Shown piece by piece: positions 35,689 to 44,330 of a stretch of 64,000 nucleotides of DNA. Positions within the stretch are counted from its first letter, which is position 1. Each line of letters opens with the position of its first letter. The stretch covers positions 1 through 64,000 of the forward strand of contig JAFNAS010000015.1 of the NCBI GenBank assembly GCA_017860295.1. Reading direction: 5' to 3'. The translations under genes and the position numbers were made by a program. The notes beneath the pieces are model-generated. The model had not been told where the DNA came from, did not search any database, and saw only the letters and a list, made by a program, of their open reading frames with translations. Source of the DNA: Bacteroidota bacterium (GTDB taxonomy: Bacteria; Bacteroidota; Bacteroidia; Bacteroidales; Paludibacteraceae).

Positions 35689-36174
35689 ATGAAACAACTG
35701 ATAATTATCCGCCACGCCAAAGCAGAAATTCAGAAACCCGGAAGCACCGATATAGATCGTGCACTGTGCGAACGGGGCAAAAGCGATGCCGTGAAGATGG
35801 CAAACCAGTTATACAGCACCGAAATAACCCCGGATGCCATCATCAGCAGCACAGCCAAACGGGCACTTGAAACGGCTACTGTTTTTGCAGAGCAATATGG
35901 TATAGAGTCGTTGATTAAAGAAGATTTTTTATATGGCGATTATAATTTCTCGGACGTCAAACAGTTGCTAATCGAAGAAGTTCCGCTCACAAACACCGTG
36001 TTGATGGTCGGACACAACCCGAATCTCTCTTATATCATCGCCAAGCTGACCGGAGATTTTCATCAACATCTGCCTACGGCTGCTGTTACTGTTATTGATT
36101 TTAAAATAGATCAATGGGAAGAATTGCAGCCTTCGAGCGGAGAAATGTCTCTGTTTTTTTATCCCGAGAAATAA
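35689..36174 (+). CDS. SixA-like histidine phosphatase
   Basis: 161 residues, close to E. coli SixA length. The phosphoglycerate-mutase-type phosphatase motif LIIIRHAKAE gives the catalytic RH, ALCERGKSDA the neighbouring Arg-Gly, SSTAKRALETA the second Arg, and MVGHNPNLSYI the second catalytic His. Members remove phosphate from phosphohistidine on signalling proteins, but others act on small phosphates. It is followed after 53 bp by a DUF3795 gene on the same strand. Confidence 0.85.
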   Translation: MKQLIIIRHAKAEIQKPGSTDIDRALCERGKSDAVKMANQLYSTEITPDAIISSTAKRALETATVFAEQYGIESLIKEDFLYGDYNFSDVKQLLIEEVPLTNTVLMVGHNPNLSYIIAKLTGDFHQHLPTAAVTVIDFKIDQWEELQPSSGEMSLFFYPEK

Positions 36175-36227
36175 CGATCCGGCTCCTTAAGATCCAGCGA
36201 ACTTAATCCTAACAAAAAACAAACTGT

Positions 36228-36566
36228 ATGAACACGTTGATCTCCTGTTGCGGACTTGACTGCGCCGATTGCAGCGCCCGCACAGCTACACTACAAAACG
36301 ATGACGAATTGCGCAAACAAACCGCAGAAGAGTGGTCGAAACAGTTTGGAGTAGCGATTCCTTACCAGATTATTAATTGTACCGGTTGCCGCGAAGAGGG
36401 TGTGAAATTTTCACATTGCAACGAATGCGAGGTACGCAACTGCGTGAAGTTAAAAGGATACGATACCTGCGCCGATTGTGCCGAACTGGAAGATTGCACT
36501 ATTGTCGGAGGCATTCATCAACATGCTCCGTTTGCGTTGGAAAATTTGAAAGCGCTACAAAAATAG
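36228..36566 (+). CDS. DUF3795 Cys-rich protein
   Basis: 112 residues with 14 Cys arranged in pairs: CCGLDCADCSA, NCTGCREEGVKFSHCNECEVRNCVK, TCADCAELEDCT. This is the DUF3795 pattern: a small, presumably zinc- or iron-sulfur-binding cytoplasmic protein. No signal peptide. Function of the family is not known. It probably shares a transcript with the SixA-like gene. Confidence 0.82.
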   Translation: MNTLISCCGLDCADCSARTATLQNDDELRKQTAEEWSKQFGVAIPYQIINCTGCREEGVKFSHCNECEVRNCVKLKGYDTCADCAELEDCTIVGGIHQHAPFALENLKALQK

Positions 36567-36655
36567 AATCGGATATGGCGCACAGAATACACGGAATTAA
36601 CTGATTACGTTTCTGACTTTTTCCATGTATTTTGTGCGCCTGATTTTCAATACTC

Positions 36656-38671
36656 CTAATTCTTCCTCTTCAACAACTCTTCCAGCTTCATCAGTTCGTC
36701 GCGGTATTGGGCAGCTTCGATAAATTCGAGTTTTTTGGCCGCATCGTGCATCGCTTTGCGGGTCTTCTCAATGGCTTTTTCAAGTGCCGGACGGTTCATA
36801 TATTGTACCACCGGATCGGCAGCTACATTAATAGTATCAGGCTCTACGTATGCTTTCATTGCTGCTTTTTCGGCAGTCTGTTTTCCCAGCACGGAAGTAT
36901 GTCCCCTGTGGATCGATTTCGGCGTGATACCGTTGGCTTCATTATAGGCCAGCTGCTTCTCACGACGACGAGCCGTCTCATCGATCGTCAGCCTCATGCT
37001 GTCGGTAATCTTATCGGCATACATGATAACCCGCCCGTTCAGGTTACGCGCGGCACGACCGGCCGTCTGCGTCAGCGAACGGTGCGAACGAAGGAAACCC
37101 TCTTTGTCGGCATCCAGAATGGCTACCAGCGAAACTTCGGGTAGGTCCAGCCCTTCACGCAGCAGGTTTACCCCCACCAACACATCGAACAAGCCGTTGC
37201 GCAGGTCTTCCATAATCTTCACCCGATCGAGCGTATCGACATCGGAGTGAATATAGTTACAACGAATCCCCATCTTCATAAAATAGTCGGTCAGCTCCTC
37301 GGCCATCCGTTTGGTAAGCGTAGTAACCAATATCCGTTCGTCTTTCTCCGTTCGTTGGGCAATCTCTTCCATCAAATCGTCAATCTGATTCAGACTGGGG
37401 CGCACATCGATAATCGGATCGAGCAAACCGGTAGGACGCACTACCTGTTCCACCACTACCCCATCCGACTGCTTCAACTCATAATCGGCCGGCGTAGCAC
37501 TGACAAAAACAACCTGCGGCGTAAGGGTTTCGAACTCCTCAAACTTCAACGGACGGTTGTCCATGGCCGCCGGCAACCGGAAACCATACTCCACTAAGTT
37601 TTGTTTACGCGAAGCATCGCCGCCGTACATCGCCCTGATCTGCGGCACCGTCACGTGACTCTCGTCGATCACCATCAAAAAGTCTTTTGGAAAATAGTCG
37701 AGCAGACAGAACGGGCGGCTGCCCGGTTCGCGTCCGTCGAAATAACGCGAATAGTTTTCGATACCCGAGCAATAGCCGAGCTCGCGAATCATTTCAAGGT
37801 CGTACGTCACCCGTTCCCTGATTCTTTTGGCTTCGTATGGATGACCTTCCGACTCGAAAAAGGCCACCTGCTTCATCATATCGTCCTGAATCTCGTTGAT
37901 GGCACGGTTAATGCGCTCCTTGGTCGTCACAAAGATATTGGCCGGATAGATCTGATACTGATCGAATACCTCCAGCGTATTGCAATTAAACGGATCGATA
38001 GTCGTGATCTCATCAATCTCGTCGCCCCAGAACACCACGCGTAAAGCCACGTCCGAATAGGCCAGAAAAATATCGACAGTTTCGCCCTTCACCCTGAAAT
38101 TGCCACGGTTGAACTCAATTTCGTTGCGCGAGTATAAACTATCCACTAACGATCGCAAGAAGGTATTGCGGGTGATGTTCTGACCTTTGTGTATGGCAAT
38201 AATATTGCTGTAAAAATCCTCGGGATTACCGATACCATAAAGACAGGAAACCGACGACACCACCAACACATCGCGCCGACCCGACAGCAGCGCCGAGGTA
38301 GCTGACAACCGGAGTTTTTCGATCTCTTCGTTGATGGAAAGATCTTTTTCGATATAGGTATCAGATGATGGCAGGTAAGCTTCGGGTTGGTAATAGTCGT
38401 AATACGACACGAAATACTCCACTGCATTATTCGGAAAGAAACTCTTAAACTCGCCATACAGCTGTGCCGCCAAAGTTTTGTTGTGGCTAAGCACCAGTGT
38501 CGGACGATTCACCTCCTGCACCATATTGGCAATGGTAAATGTCTTCCCCGATCCCGTCACCCCGAGCAAAGTCTGAAACTTGGTTCCGTTATTCAACCCT
38601 TCGGTCAACTGACGAATAGCTTCCGGCTGGTCGCCGGTAGGCTGGTATTCCGATATAATTTTAAAATCCAC
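36656..38671 (-). CDS. uvrB: Excinuclease ABC subunit B
   Basis: 671 residues with GTG start. Walker A is GVTGSGKTFTIANM (about 38-51). The beta-hairpin region VSYYDYYQPEAYLPSSDTYIEKD, the DEAH-like VIDESHVTVPQIRAMYGGD, helicase motifs SATPADYEL and QTAGRAARNLNG, and a C-terminal UVR motif (LEKAIEKTRKAMHDAAKKLEFIEAAQYRDELMKLE) are all present. It loads onto damaged DNA with UvrA and recruits UvrC in nucleotide excision repair. Confidence 0.98.
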   Translation of the reverse strand: MDFKIISEYQPTGDQPEAIRQLTEGLNNGTKFQTLLGVTGSGKTFTIANMVQEVNRPTLVLSHNKTLAAQLYGEFKSFFPNNAVEYFVSYYDYYQPEAYLPSSDTYIEKDLSINEEIEKLRLSATSALLSGRRDVLVVSSVSCLYGIGNPEDFYSNIIAIHKGQNITRNTFLRSLVDSLYSRNEIEFNRGNFRVKGETVDIFLAYSDVALRVVFWGDEIDEITTIDPFNCNTLEVFDQYQIYPANIFVTTKERINRAINEIQDDMMKQVAFFESEGHPYEAKRIRERVTYDLEMIRELGYCSGIENYSRYFDGREPGSRPFCLLDYFPKDFLMVIDESHVTVPQIRAMYGGDASRKQNLVEYGFRLPAAMDNRPLKFEEFETLTPQVVFVSATPADYELKQSDGVVVEQVVRPTGLLDPIIDVRPSLNQIDDLMEEIAQRTEKDERILVTTLTKRMAEELTDYFMKMGIRCNYIHSDVDTLDRVKIMEDLRNGLFDVLVGVNLLREGLDLPEVSLVAILDADKEGFLRSHRSLTQTAGRAARNLNGRVIMYADKITDSMRLTIDETARRREKQLAYNEANGITPKSIHRGHTSVLGKQTAEKAAMKAYVEPDTINVAADPVVQYMNRPALEKAIEKTRKAMHDAAKKLEFIEAAQYRDELMKLEELLKRKN

Positions 38672-38816
38672 GATTTATTCAATTTCAACAAACAGACTTG
38701 TTTGTTTGGAGAGTGCAAAGTTACACCATGTTTCCCTCACAGACAGCATCGTTATCACTTTTTACCATTTACCACTCATCCTGCAGACATCTGACGAGTT
38801 ACAACAGAAACCAAAC

Positions 38817-39188
38817 TTTTTTACCATTAAGCGATGAAGAAAAAGAAGACTAAATGCTTCTTAATGTCTTAATGGTTTATTCGACCTCCATGAACCCTGA
38901 AGGGATTATAACTCCGTCCTTCAGGGCGGAGATAATGCCGACCGATCGCATCCGGGGCTTTAGCCCTGAGTCAGTTGCATTGTCACGGCTAAAGCCATTG
39001 CTGTCACCATTGATCTTCTCCGCCCTGAAGGACGGAGTTAGGATAACATCTCAGCGTAGGCAGAGCCATACACAGAGCTTCAATCGGCTTTACATGCTAC
39101 GAAAACCGGATCTTTCTTTTTTACCATTAAGCGATAAAGGAAATGAAGACTAAATGCTTCTTAATGCCTTCATGGTTTATTTCGACCT
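38817..39188. repeat. Composite repeat cluster: two 65-bp direct repeats around a 21-bp inverted repeat
   Basis: The sequence at about 38817-38886 recurs exactly 300 bp later at 39117-39187 with few changes. Each copy is itself an inverted repeat (ACCATTAAG near its start, CTTAATGGT near its end). Between them lie perfect 21-bp inverted arms, 38911-38931 and 39018-39038, built around CGTCCTTCAGGGCGGA. Inside these is a second, shorter pair (GGCTTTAGCC and GGCTAAAGCC). The gap 38672-39213 between uvrB and panE has no credible gene. It is a candidate non-autonomous, REP/MITE-like element. Confidence 0.75.
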
Positions 39189-39213
39189 CTCCGTTCAGCG
39201 AAGGCCGAAGCCT

Positions 39214-40137
39214 CTACGCTTTCCGGGCTTTGCGTTCCTGGGGCAAGAGGGCGGCATAGACAAACCGGTTTACGGAGACATCCAGATTGTACTTCGCAGC
39301 CAGACGCACGACGGTGCCGTTCTGATACTCCAGTTCTGAAGGGCGACTCTCCCATATATCGCGGGCAAGCGATGCCGACGCGTTATAATCGAAAGCGTCG
39401 ATTACATCCACCGTCTTCTGTACAAACTCGGGCTCAATGCGGATACCTATCTTTTGCGACAGGTCATACACCTCCTGGAAGAGGGCAATCATCATTTCGC
39501 GGGTCTCTTTTACCTCACGAATGCCGCCGTATGGCACCCGTGTCACACCCAGCAGTCCGCTCACGCAGATCTGGATAAATTTCTTCCATATATCGGCCGG
39601 TATATCGTGCGAAATGCGGGCGTTGAATCCGGCACTCTCAAATGCCTGCTGTAATTTCACCACCCGTTCGCTCTTTTCATTATTCAGTTCTCCGAACACA
39701 ATAGTAGGATCGACGCCAAAGTGACGAATCACTCCCGGAGCCTCTATCTTGCTGATGATGCGGCACAAGCCTCCGAGCACATGATGCGACGGAATAACCG
39801 ATTGCAACTCTTCGGCTGCCATCACTCCGTTTTCGAGCGGTAGCACCACCGTATCCTCCTTCAGCAAAGGCAACAAATCGGTGGCCATCTCTTTTACCAG
39901 CCACGACTTGACACAAAGCAGCACCAGATCCACTTGACCGATGGCGGCAATGGAATCGGTAGCCTGTACCGGTTGAATGGTAAAATTTTCCTTGATACTC
40001 TGCACAATAAGCCCATGCGTAAGCATGGCTTCCAGATGTTTTCCCCGGGCAAGAAACGTAACGTCGTGACCCGCTTTGGCCAAACGACCGCCGAAGTACC
40101 CTCCTACTCCGCCCGTACCTATAATTGCTATCTTCAT
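39214..40137 (-). CDS. panE: 2-dehydropantoate 2-reductase (ketopantoate reductase)
   Basis: 307 residues from the ATG at 40137, which begins MKIAIIGTGGVGGYFGGRLAKAGHDVTFLARG, the NADPH-binding motif. A 44-residue upstream extension in frame is not convincing. The core continues LVLLCVKSWLVKEMATDLLPLL and PLENGVMAAEELQSVIP, and the C-terminal helical domain includes DIPADIWKKFIQICVSGLLGVTRVPYGG with the catalytic Lys. It reduces ketopantoate to pantoate in coenzyme A synthesis. Some family members are paralogues with other substrates. Confidence 0.85.
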   Translation of the reverse strand: MKIAIIGTGGVGGYFGGRLAKAGHDVTFLARGKHLEAMLTHGLIVQSIKENFTIQPVQATDSIAAIGQVDLVLLCVKSWLVKEMATDLLPLLKEDTVVLPLENGVMAAEELQSVIPSHHVLGGLCRIISKIEAPGVIRHFGVDPTIVFGELNNEKSERVVKLQQAFESAGFNARISHDIPADIWKKFIQICVSGLLGVTRVPYGGIREVKETREMMIALFQEVYDLSQKIGIRIEPEFVQKTVDVIDAFDYNASASLARDIWESRPSELEYQNGTVVRLAAKYNLDVSVNRFVYAALLPQERKARKA

Positions 40138-40561
40138 ATCCGTAACTGTTTTAGGGTCTCTTTTGCAAATGTACTCTATTTTAAAGGGCTTCCCAACAAG
40201 CCCGGCTAAAATATCAACGACAGGTTTAAAATCACTATGCAAGGTTGAATCCTTACAAATACTTCTCACATAATCTATTTTTTGTCAAAAAAACAGTGTC
40301 TATTCAACAAACTGTGTCAGAATTAGCTTTACATAGATATTTCATCGCTGCTCAAAAACAATAACAAATATTTGGAAATTAGAGAAATATTTGGGAACTT
40401 TGAACATCGAATAACTATTAAACACTGTCAATGAATACCTTATTTTTAATAAACCATGTAGCCAACTCAACACAAATAGCTATAATTAAATACATTCAAA
40501 GCCAAATAATTAACAACAAATAAAGATTGAAAATTATTCTCTAAAAACAATTACTAAAAAT
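40138..40561. other. AT-rich intergenic region with no visible gene
   Basis: This 424-bp stretch is much richer in A and T than the flanking panE gene and contains many stop codons in all frames. It leads into the broken small membrane-protein gene at 40562. I see no repeat or RNA signature. Confidence 0.4.
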
Positions 40562-41047
40562 ATGGATATAAATCAAAGTATGCCCTGGATTGTCGCCTTT
40601 CTCATAGGCTTTTCGTCCGCAATAATTAACATATTAGTAAGTAAAAACCAAAGGAAGATTTCTATACAAGCTATAAATAAGGATATATTATCCAAGAATA
40701 GACAAGAATGGATAAACACATTAAGAGATTCTGTTAGCCAATATTTATCAAGCCATGAATTATCTAAGCTTATAAGACAGTATGACCAAAAAAATAAAAA
40801 TACACAACCTGAATATAAAGAAGAATTTAAGTCATGGCAACTACTTTATTACAAGATAAAGTAGTTACTAAATCCCAATGAGGGGAACTCAAAAAAATTA
40901 ATTGAATTGATGACTCTATTAAACTTAGCAACAGACTATTCTTCAATGTCGAAAGAAGCAGAATATGAACGAATTAAAAACGAAATAATTAAAGTCACTC
41001 AAATAATTTTGAAAGAAGAATGGGAAAAGGTAAAGAAATTGCAATAG
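40562..41047 (+). pseudogene. Small membrane-anchored helical protein, interrupted by an in-frame TAG
   Basis: The frame from ATG 40562 runs 162 codons to TAG 41045-41047 but is cut by TAG at 40862-40864. The first part has one membrane helix (PWIVAFLIGFSSAIINILVS) then a charged helical region with NRQEWINTLRDSVSQYL. After the stop the frame goes on LLNPNEGNSKKLIELMTLLNLATDY and ends EEWEKVKKLQ. The KI..LLNPNE junction reads as one continuous protein. Similar small helix-plus-tail proteins occur in accessory regions of many bacteria, function unknown. The gene is very AT-rich compared with its neighbours, which suggests it was acquired. Confidence 0.65.
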
Positions 41048-41130
41048 CCATAATAACTAATACAAATTCCAATGATTACCTAATTTAGGCGAAGAAATCC
41101 TACACATACAAATTTATATCAAAATCTATC

Positions 41131-41997
41131 ATGACATCCAAATTTCATTCACTGATTCCCCTTTTACTGCTTACTTTTGTTTGCAGCACCATCGCCGCAC
41201 AATCGAAAAGCCTCGATATTACCTATATTGCCAATGAAGGCTTTCTGTTGCAGTCGGCGCATCACAAGGTATTGATTGATGCCTTGTTTGATGAAAGTTA
41301 CGGCACTTTTGCTGTTCCCGATAAATCGGTGTTGCAAAATATCCAGCAGTCGGTTGCCCCTTTCGACAGCATTGACGCGCTGTTGCTTACCCATTACCAC
41401 AAAGATCATTGCAATCCGGTATTTATCAATCAATATCTTGCTAAACATCCGACGGTTCCGTTGGTTACCAGCAAACCTTCGCTGGTATTTATCGACGGGG
41501 AGTGTTTCGGCTTTGTCAGCCGGCAAGCGCAATTCCGCGAAATGACGCCTCCGGCTAACCGATCGGTTGCGAAAGCCATCGGGGGCATTCCGGTTACCGC
41601 TTACGCGCTGAAACATTTGACTTATCTCCGAAACGGTATCGATCTGGAGCAATACATGTTCAACCTCAGTTTTTACTTTACAATGGACGGCATCTCCGTG
41701 TTCCATTCAGGCGACGTGATGCCCGATGCTTTTGCGCTCTATCAGTCACAACACAAGGAATGGCAATTGCATACCGATGTGGCTTTTCTCTATTACAAGA
41801 TACTGGAGGCGGAGCCCAAAGAGTTGAAACGGGTGTTGGATGTGCTTCAGCCCCGGTATATTGTACCGATGCACATTCCGCCTGCTGAAATTGCAGTATG
41901 GCAGGCAAAACTTCCCGAACTCAAAAAGAGGTTTCCGGGCATTCTCTTTTTCTCAAAACCGATGGATAAAGAGACGATAATGGTTCGGTCAAAATAA
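41131..41997 (+). CDS. Secreted MBL-fold metallohydrolase (UlaG-like)
   Basis: 288 residues with a signal peptide (LIPLLLLTFVCSTIAAQ). The metallo-beta-lactamase fold shows ITYIANEGFLLQSAHHKVLIDALF, the zinc motif LLTHYHKDHCNP (HxHxDH), VFHSGDVMPD and the final VPMHIPPAE. This simplified layout is typical of the UlaG/beta-lactamase-like group that hydrolyses lactones or phosphodiesters. The signal sequence puts it in the periplasm. Substrate unknown. It is a single gene in an otherwise accessory-looking stretch. Confidence 0.85.
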   Translation: MTSKFHSLIPLLLLTFVCSTIAAQSKSLDITYIANEGFLLQSAHHKVLIDALFDESYGTFAVPDKSVLQNIQQSVAPFDSIDALLLTHYHKDHCNPVFINQYLAKHPTVPLVTSKPSLVFIDGECFGFVSRQAQFREMTPPANRSVAKAIGGIPVTAYALKHLTYLRNGIDLEQYMFNLSFYFTMDGISVFHSGDVMPDAFALYQSQHKEWQLHTDVAFLYYKILEAEPKELKRVLDVLQPRYIVPMHIPPAEIAVWQAKLPELKKRFPGILFFSKPMDKETIMVRSK

Positions 41998-42043
41998 AGC
42001 GGTGATGGGATCGATCTGCTCCCATACCTCCAATGCGAACCGC

Positions 42044-43246
42044 TTACTTTTTAAGCAGATCTTTCACCCGGTTAAAATCGCCATCTGTCTTTTCGGGTGT
42101 TATTCCCAACAAATGAGCCAACAACGGATAAACATCGACATTGACAAAACCGTTCGATACATAACCTCTCTTAAAATCGGGTCCGTAGGCATAAAAAGCC
42201 ACCTGCATATCCGGAGAGGCAGGATCGTAGCCGTGTGCCCCTTTGTTGGGCGAAGGCTTGTCGCCAAACTGCCAGCCGCAATCGGGACAAACCACTACAT
42301 CGCCAATACGGTCGCTGGTACCATAATGAAGCGATGCCGGCATCTCCTCCTTTTTATAGGCTTTGATATGTGCTACATTTTTCAGGACAAGCAATACCGA
42401 GTCGCGACATCCGCTACGGATAAATAGCGATGTCGGATTGGCGCCTTCGGTTCGTTCCAGCCATCGCGCCGGGAGATAATCTTTCATGCGAATAAAGCGG
42501 TCGGAACTTATCTCCGTCATGCCATGATCGGAGGTAACAATAACATTGACTTTAGGCGCAACCGGAAGGGATTTGATTTTGGTCATCAAATCGCCGACAA
42601 GGCTATCGAGCAGATGCACTTCATGCGCCACCTCCTTGCTGTGAGGTCCGAAATGATGCCCTGTACCATCGGGCTCCGAAAAGTAAAGCATAATCAAACG
42701 CGGACGCTCTTCCTTTTTCATCTTCAACCACGACACTACCGTATCCACCCGCGCAGCAAACGAAATCTGCGGTTTCTGATCATATCGTTTATAGTAGGTA
42801 GGATGTGTGTGTTTGATGGCTATGTCCGATCCCACCCAATAAACATTTCCGGTTTTTAACCCTTGTCTTTGAGCCGTAATCCATATCGGTTCACCCAGAT
42901 AGTAGTCCGGGTTATTACGGGTTGTGGAATCGTTCATCGAATAACGAATGCCGTGTACGGAATCCCAAAACGAGTTGTTGACAATACCGTGATGATCGGG
43001 TACCAAACCGGTTGCCAGTGTATAATGATTTGGAAAAGTAGAGGCCGGATATGAAGGTTTCATACTTTTGGCACGTATCCCTATCTGCGCCATTTTTTGC
43101 AGATTGGGTGTGGAATAAAGAGCGGGATAATCCCAACGAAATCCATCGAGCGAGACAATAATGGTATAATTTTCGCCCTGTGCCGAGACCCGAAGAATCG
43201 AGACTACAAAGAAGAGCCATAAAACGGAGAATACATTCTTATGCAT
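42044..43246 (-). CDS. Ectonucleotide pyrophosphatase/phosphodiesterase (NPP) family enzyme
   Basis: 400 residues, signal peptide 1-22 (VLWLFFVVSILRVSAQ). Alkaline-phosphatase-fold NPP motifs: VSLDGFRWDY with metal ligand D34, YPASTFPNHYTLATG with nucleophile T70 and GLVPDHHGIVNN, then YFSEPDGTGHHFGP, VIVTSDHGMTEI and a final GAHGYDPASPDMQVAF with His/Asp ligands. These enzymes cleave phosphodiester or pyrophosphate bonds in nucleotides or lipids outside the cytoplasm. The gene is 46 bp downstream, convergent with the MBL gene. Confidence 0.92.
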   Translation of the reverse strand: MHKNVFSVLWLFFVVSILRVSAQGENYTIIVSLDGFRWDYPALYSTPNLQKMAQIGIRAKSMKPSYPASTFPNHYTLATGLVPDHHGIVNNSFWDSVHGIRYSMNDSTTRNNPDYYLGEPIWITAQRQGLKTGNVYWVGSDIAIKHTHPTYYKRYDQKPQISFAARVDTVVSWLKMKKEERPRLIMLYFSEPDGTGHHFGPHSKEVAHEVHLLDSLVGDLMTKIKSLPVAPKVNVIVTSDHGMTEISSDRFIRMKDYLPARWLERTEGANPTSLFIRSGCRDSVLLVLKNVAHIKAYKKEEMPASLHYGTSDRIGDVVVCPDCGWQFGDKPSPNKGAHGYDPASPDMQVAFYAYGPDFKRGYVSNGFVNVDVYPLLAHLLGITPEKTDGDFNRVKDLLKK

Positions 43247-43557
43247 AATTCAATTTTTTGATACATCGTGAAAACAGACTGCAAATGTAGTCATTCTGCC
43301 ACAAAGACGGAGCAAAACCGACGCCAACAGTGCTGTCCTGTCTTTGCTCCGAAATCGGCAATCAGCAAAGAAAATTCGAATCCGCGCTTGTTTTGATTCT
43401 GATGCTTGTCTTGTTGCGCACGACAAATCGGACATAACAAGTAAAAGATTATGTTGGAAAAAAGGAGGGAAATAACAACCCGAAAGATTCAGTGTAAAAG
43501 CCGACAGTTATATTCGTTTCTCACTATTCTCTCTCAATGTCATACACAATAAACGGT

Positions 43558-44151
43558 TTATTCTAAACTAAAACGCATATTCCGTTTTATCTCATTCACG
43601 TTTTGCATATCAGTTAGCATTTCAAGTAATTGAAAGGCTACATCAAGACTTGTAGCAGGACCTGTTGACGTAATAATATTGCTGTCGACCACCAAACGTT
43701 GATCTAAAACGGTTACTCCAAAATCGGCTAACTGCCGACGTCTTGCACCATCATTTAAATCCCAGGTCGTAGCTTTTCTGTTTGTTAGAACTCCCGCTTT
43801 TCCGATTGGCAATGCACCAACACACACAGAAGCAATCAACTTTCCTTTGTCGTTAAACTTTCGGATTAAGCTGAGGAAACGTTCGTCATAAGCGTCTTCG
43901 TAAAAGCCGGCTTCGCCTGCACCTCCGGGAATAGCCAAAGCATCAAAATCATCAATATTTATTTGATCGAATGGTAGTTCGGGCTGTACAATAAGATTCC
44001 AATAACATTTTATCGTTGATCGTAAACCGGTGGTAATCAAATCAACCGATTCGATACCGGATTCTCGGCTCCAACCAAATACATCCGTAAACACACTCGC
44101 TTCATAAGCTTCAAATCCTTGAGCCAAAAATAGAAGAACTTTTTTAGACAT
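43558..44151 (-). CDS. DJ-1/PfpI-family protein
   Basis: 197 residues. The DJ-1 core shows KKVLLFLAQGFEAYEASVFTDVFGWS with conserved E14, ALAIPGGAGEAGF, and the nucleophile elbow IASVCVGALPIGKAG with C110. Members act as glyoxalase-like or deglycase-like stress proteins, or as amidases; no catalytic role can be assigned here. It lies 179 bp downstream of the glutamate-synthase-like gene on the same strand. The 311-bp gap before the NPP gene shows nothing. Confidence 0.85.
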   Translation of the reverse strand: MSKKVLLFLAQGFEAYEASVFTDVFGWSRESGIESVDLITTGLRSTIKCYWNLIVQPELPFDQINIDDFDALAIPGGAGEAGFYEDAYDERFLSLIRKFNDKGKLIASVCVGALPIGKAGVLTNRKATTWDLNDGARRRQLADFGVTVLDQRLVVDSNIITSTGPATSLDVAFQLLEMLTDMQNVNEIKRNMRFSLE

Positions 44152-44330
44152 AAAAAATAATTTTTATTGAATCGTACTTTCAATCCCGTTGAATCATGGA
44201 TTTCTTTCAAAACATCGATTATGCGGCATTGCTGCATATTGTCCGTAATTTGCAATCTTCACCGACCCGGGGGCATAAGATCATAGTTTTTTTATGCAAC
44301 TTTTGTCGATAAATTACCACAATACATCTC

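Noticed and set aside
39175-39213. Transposon terminal repeats at the end of panE
   Set aside because: No target-site duplication or transposase could be found; the symmetry belongs to the repeat cluster itself.
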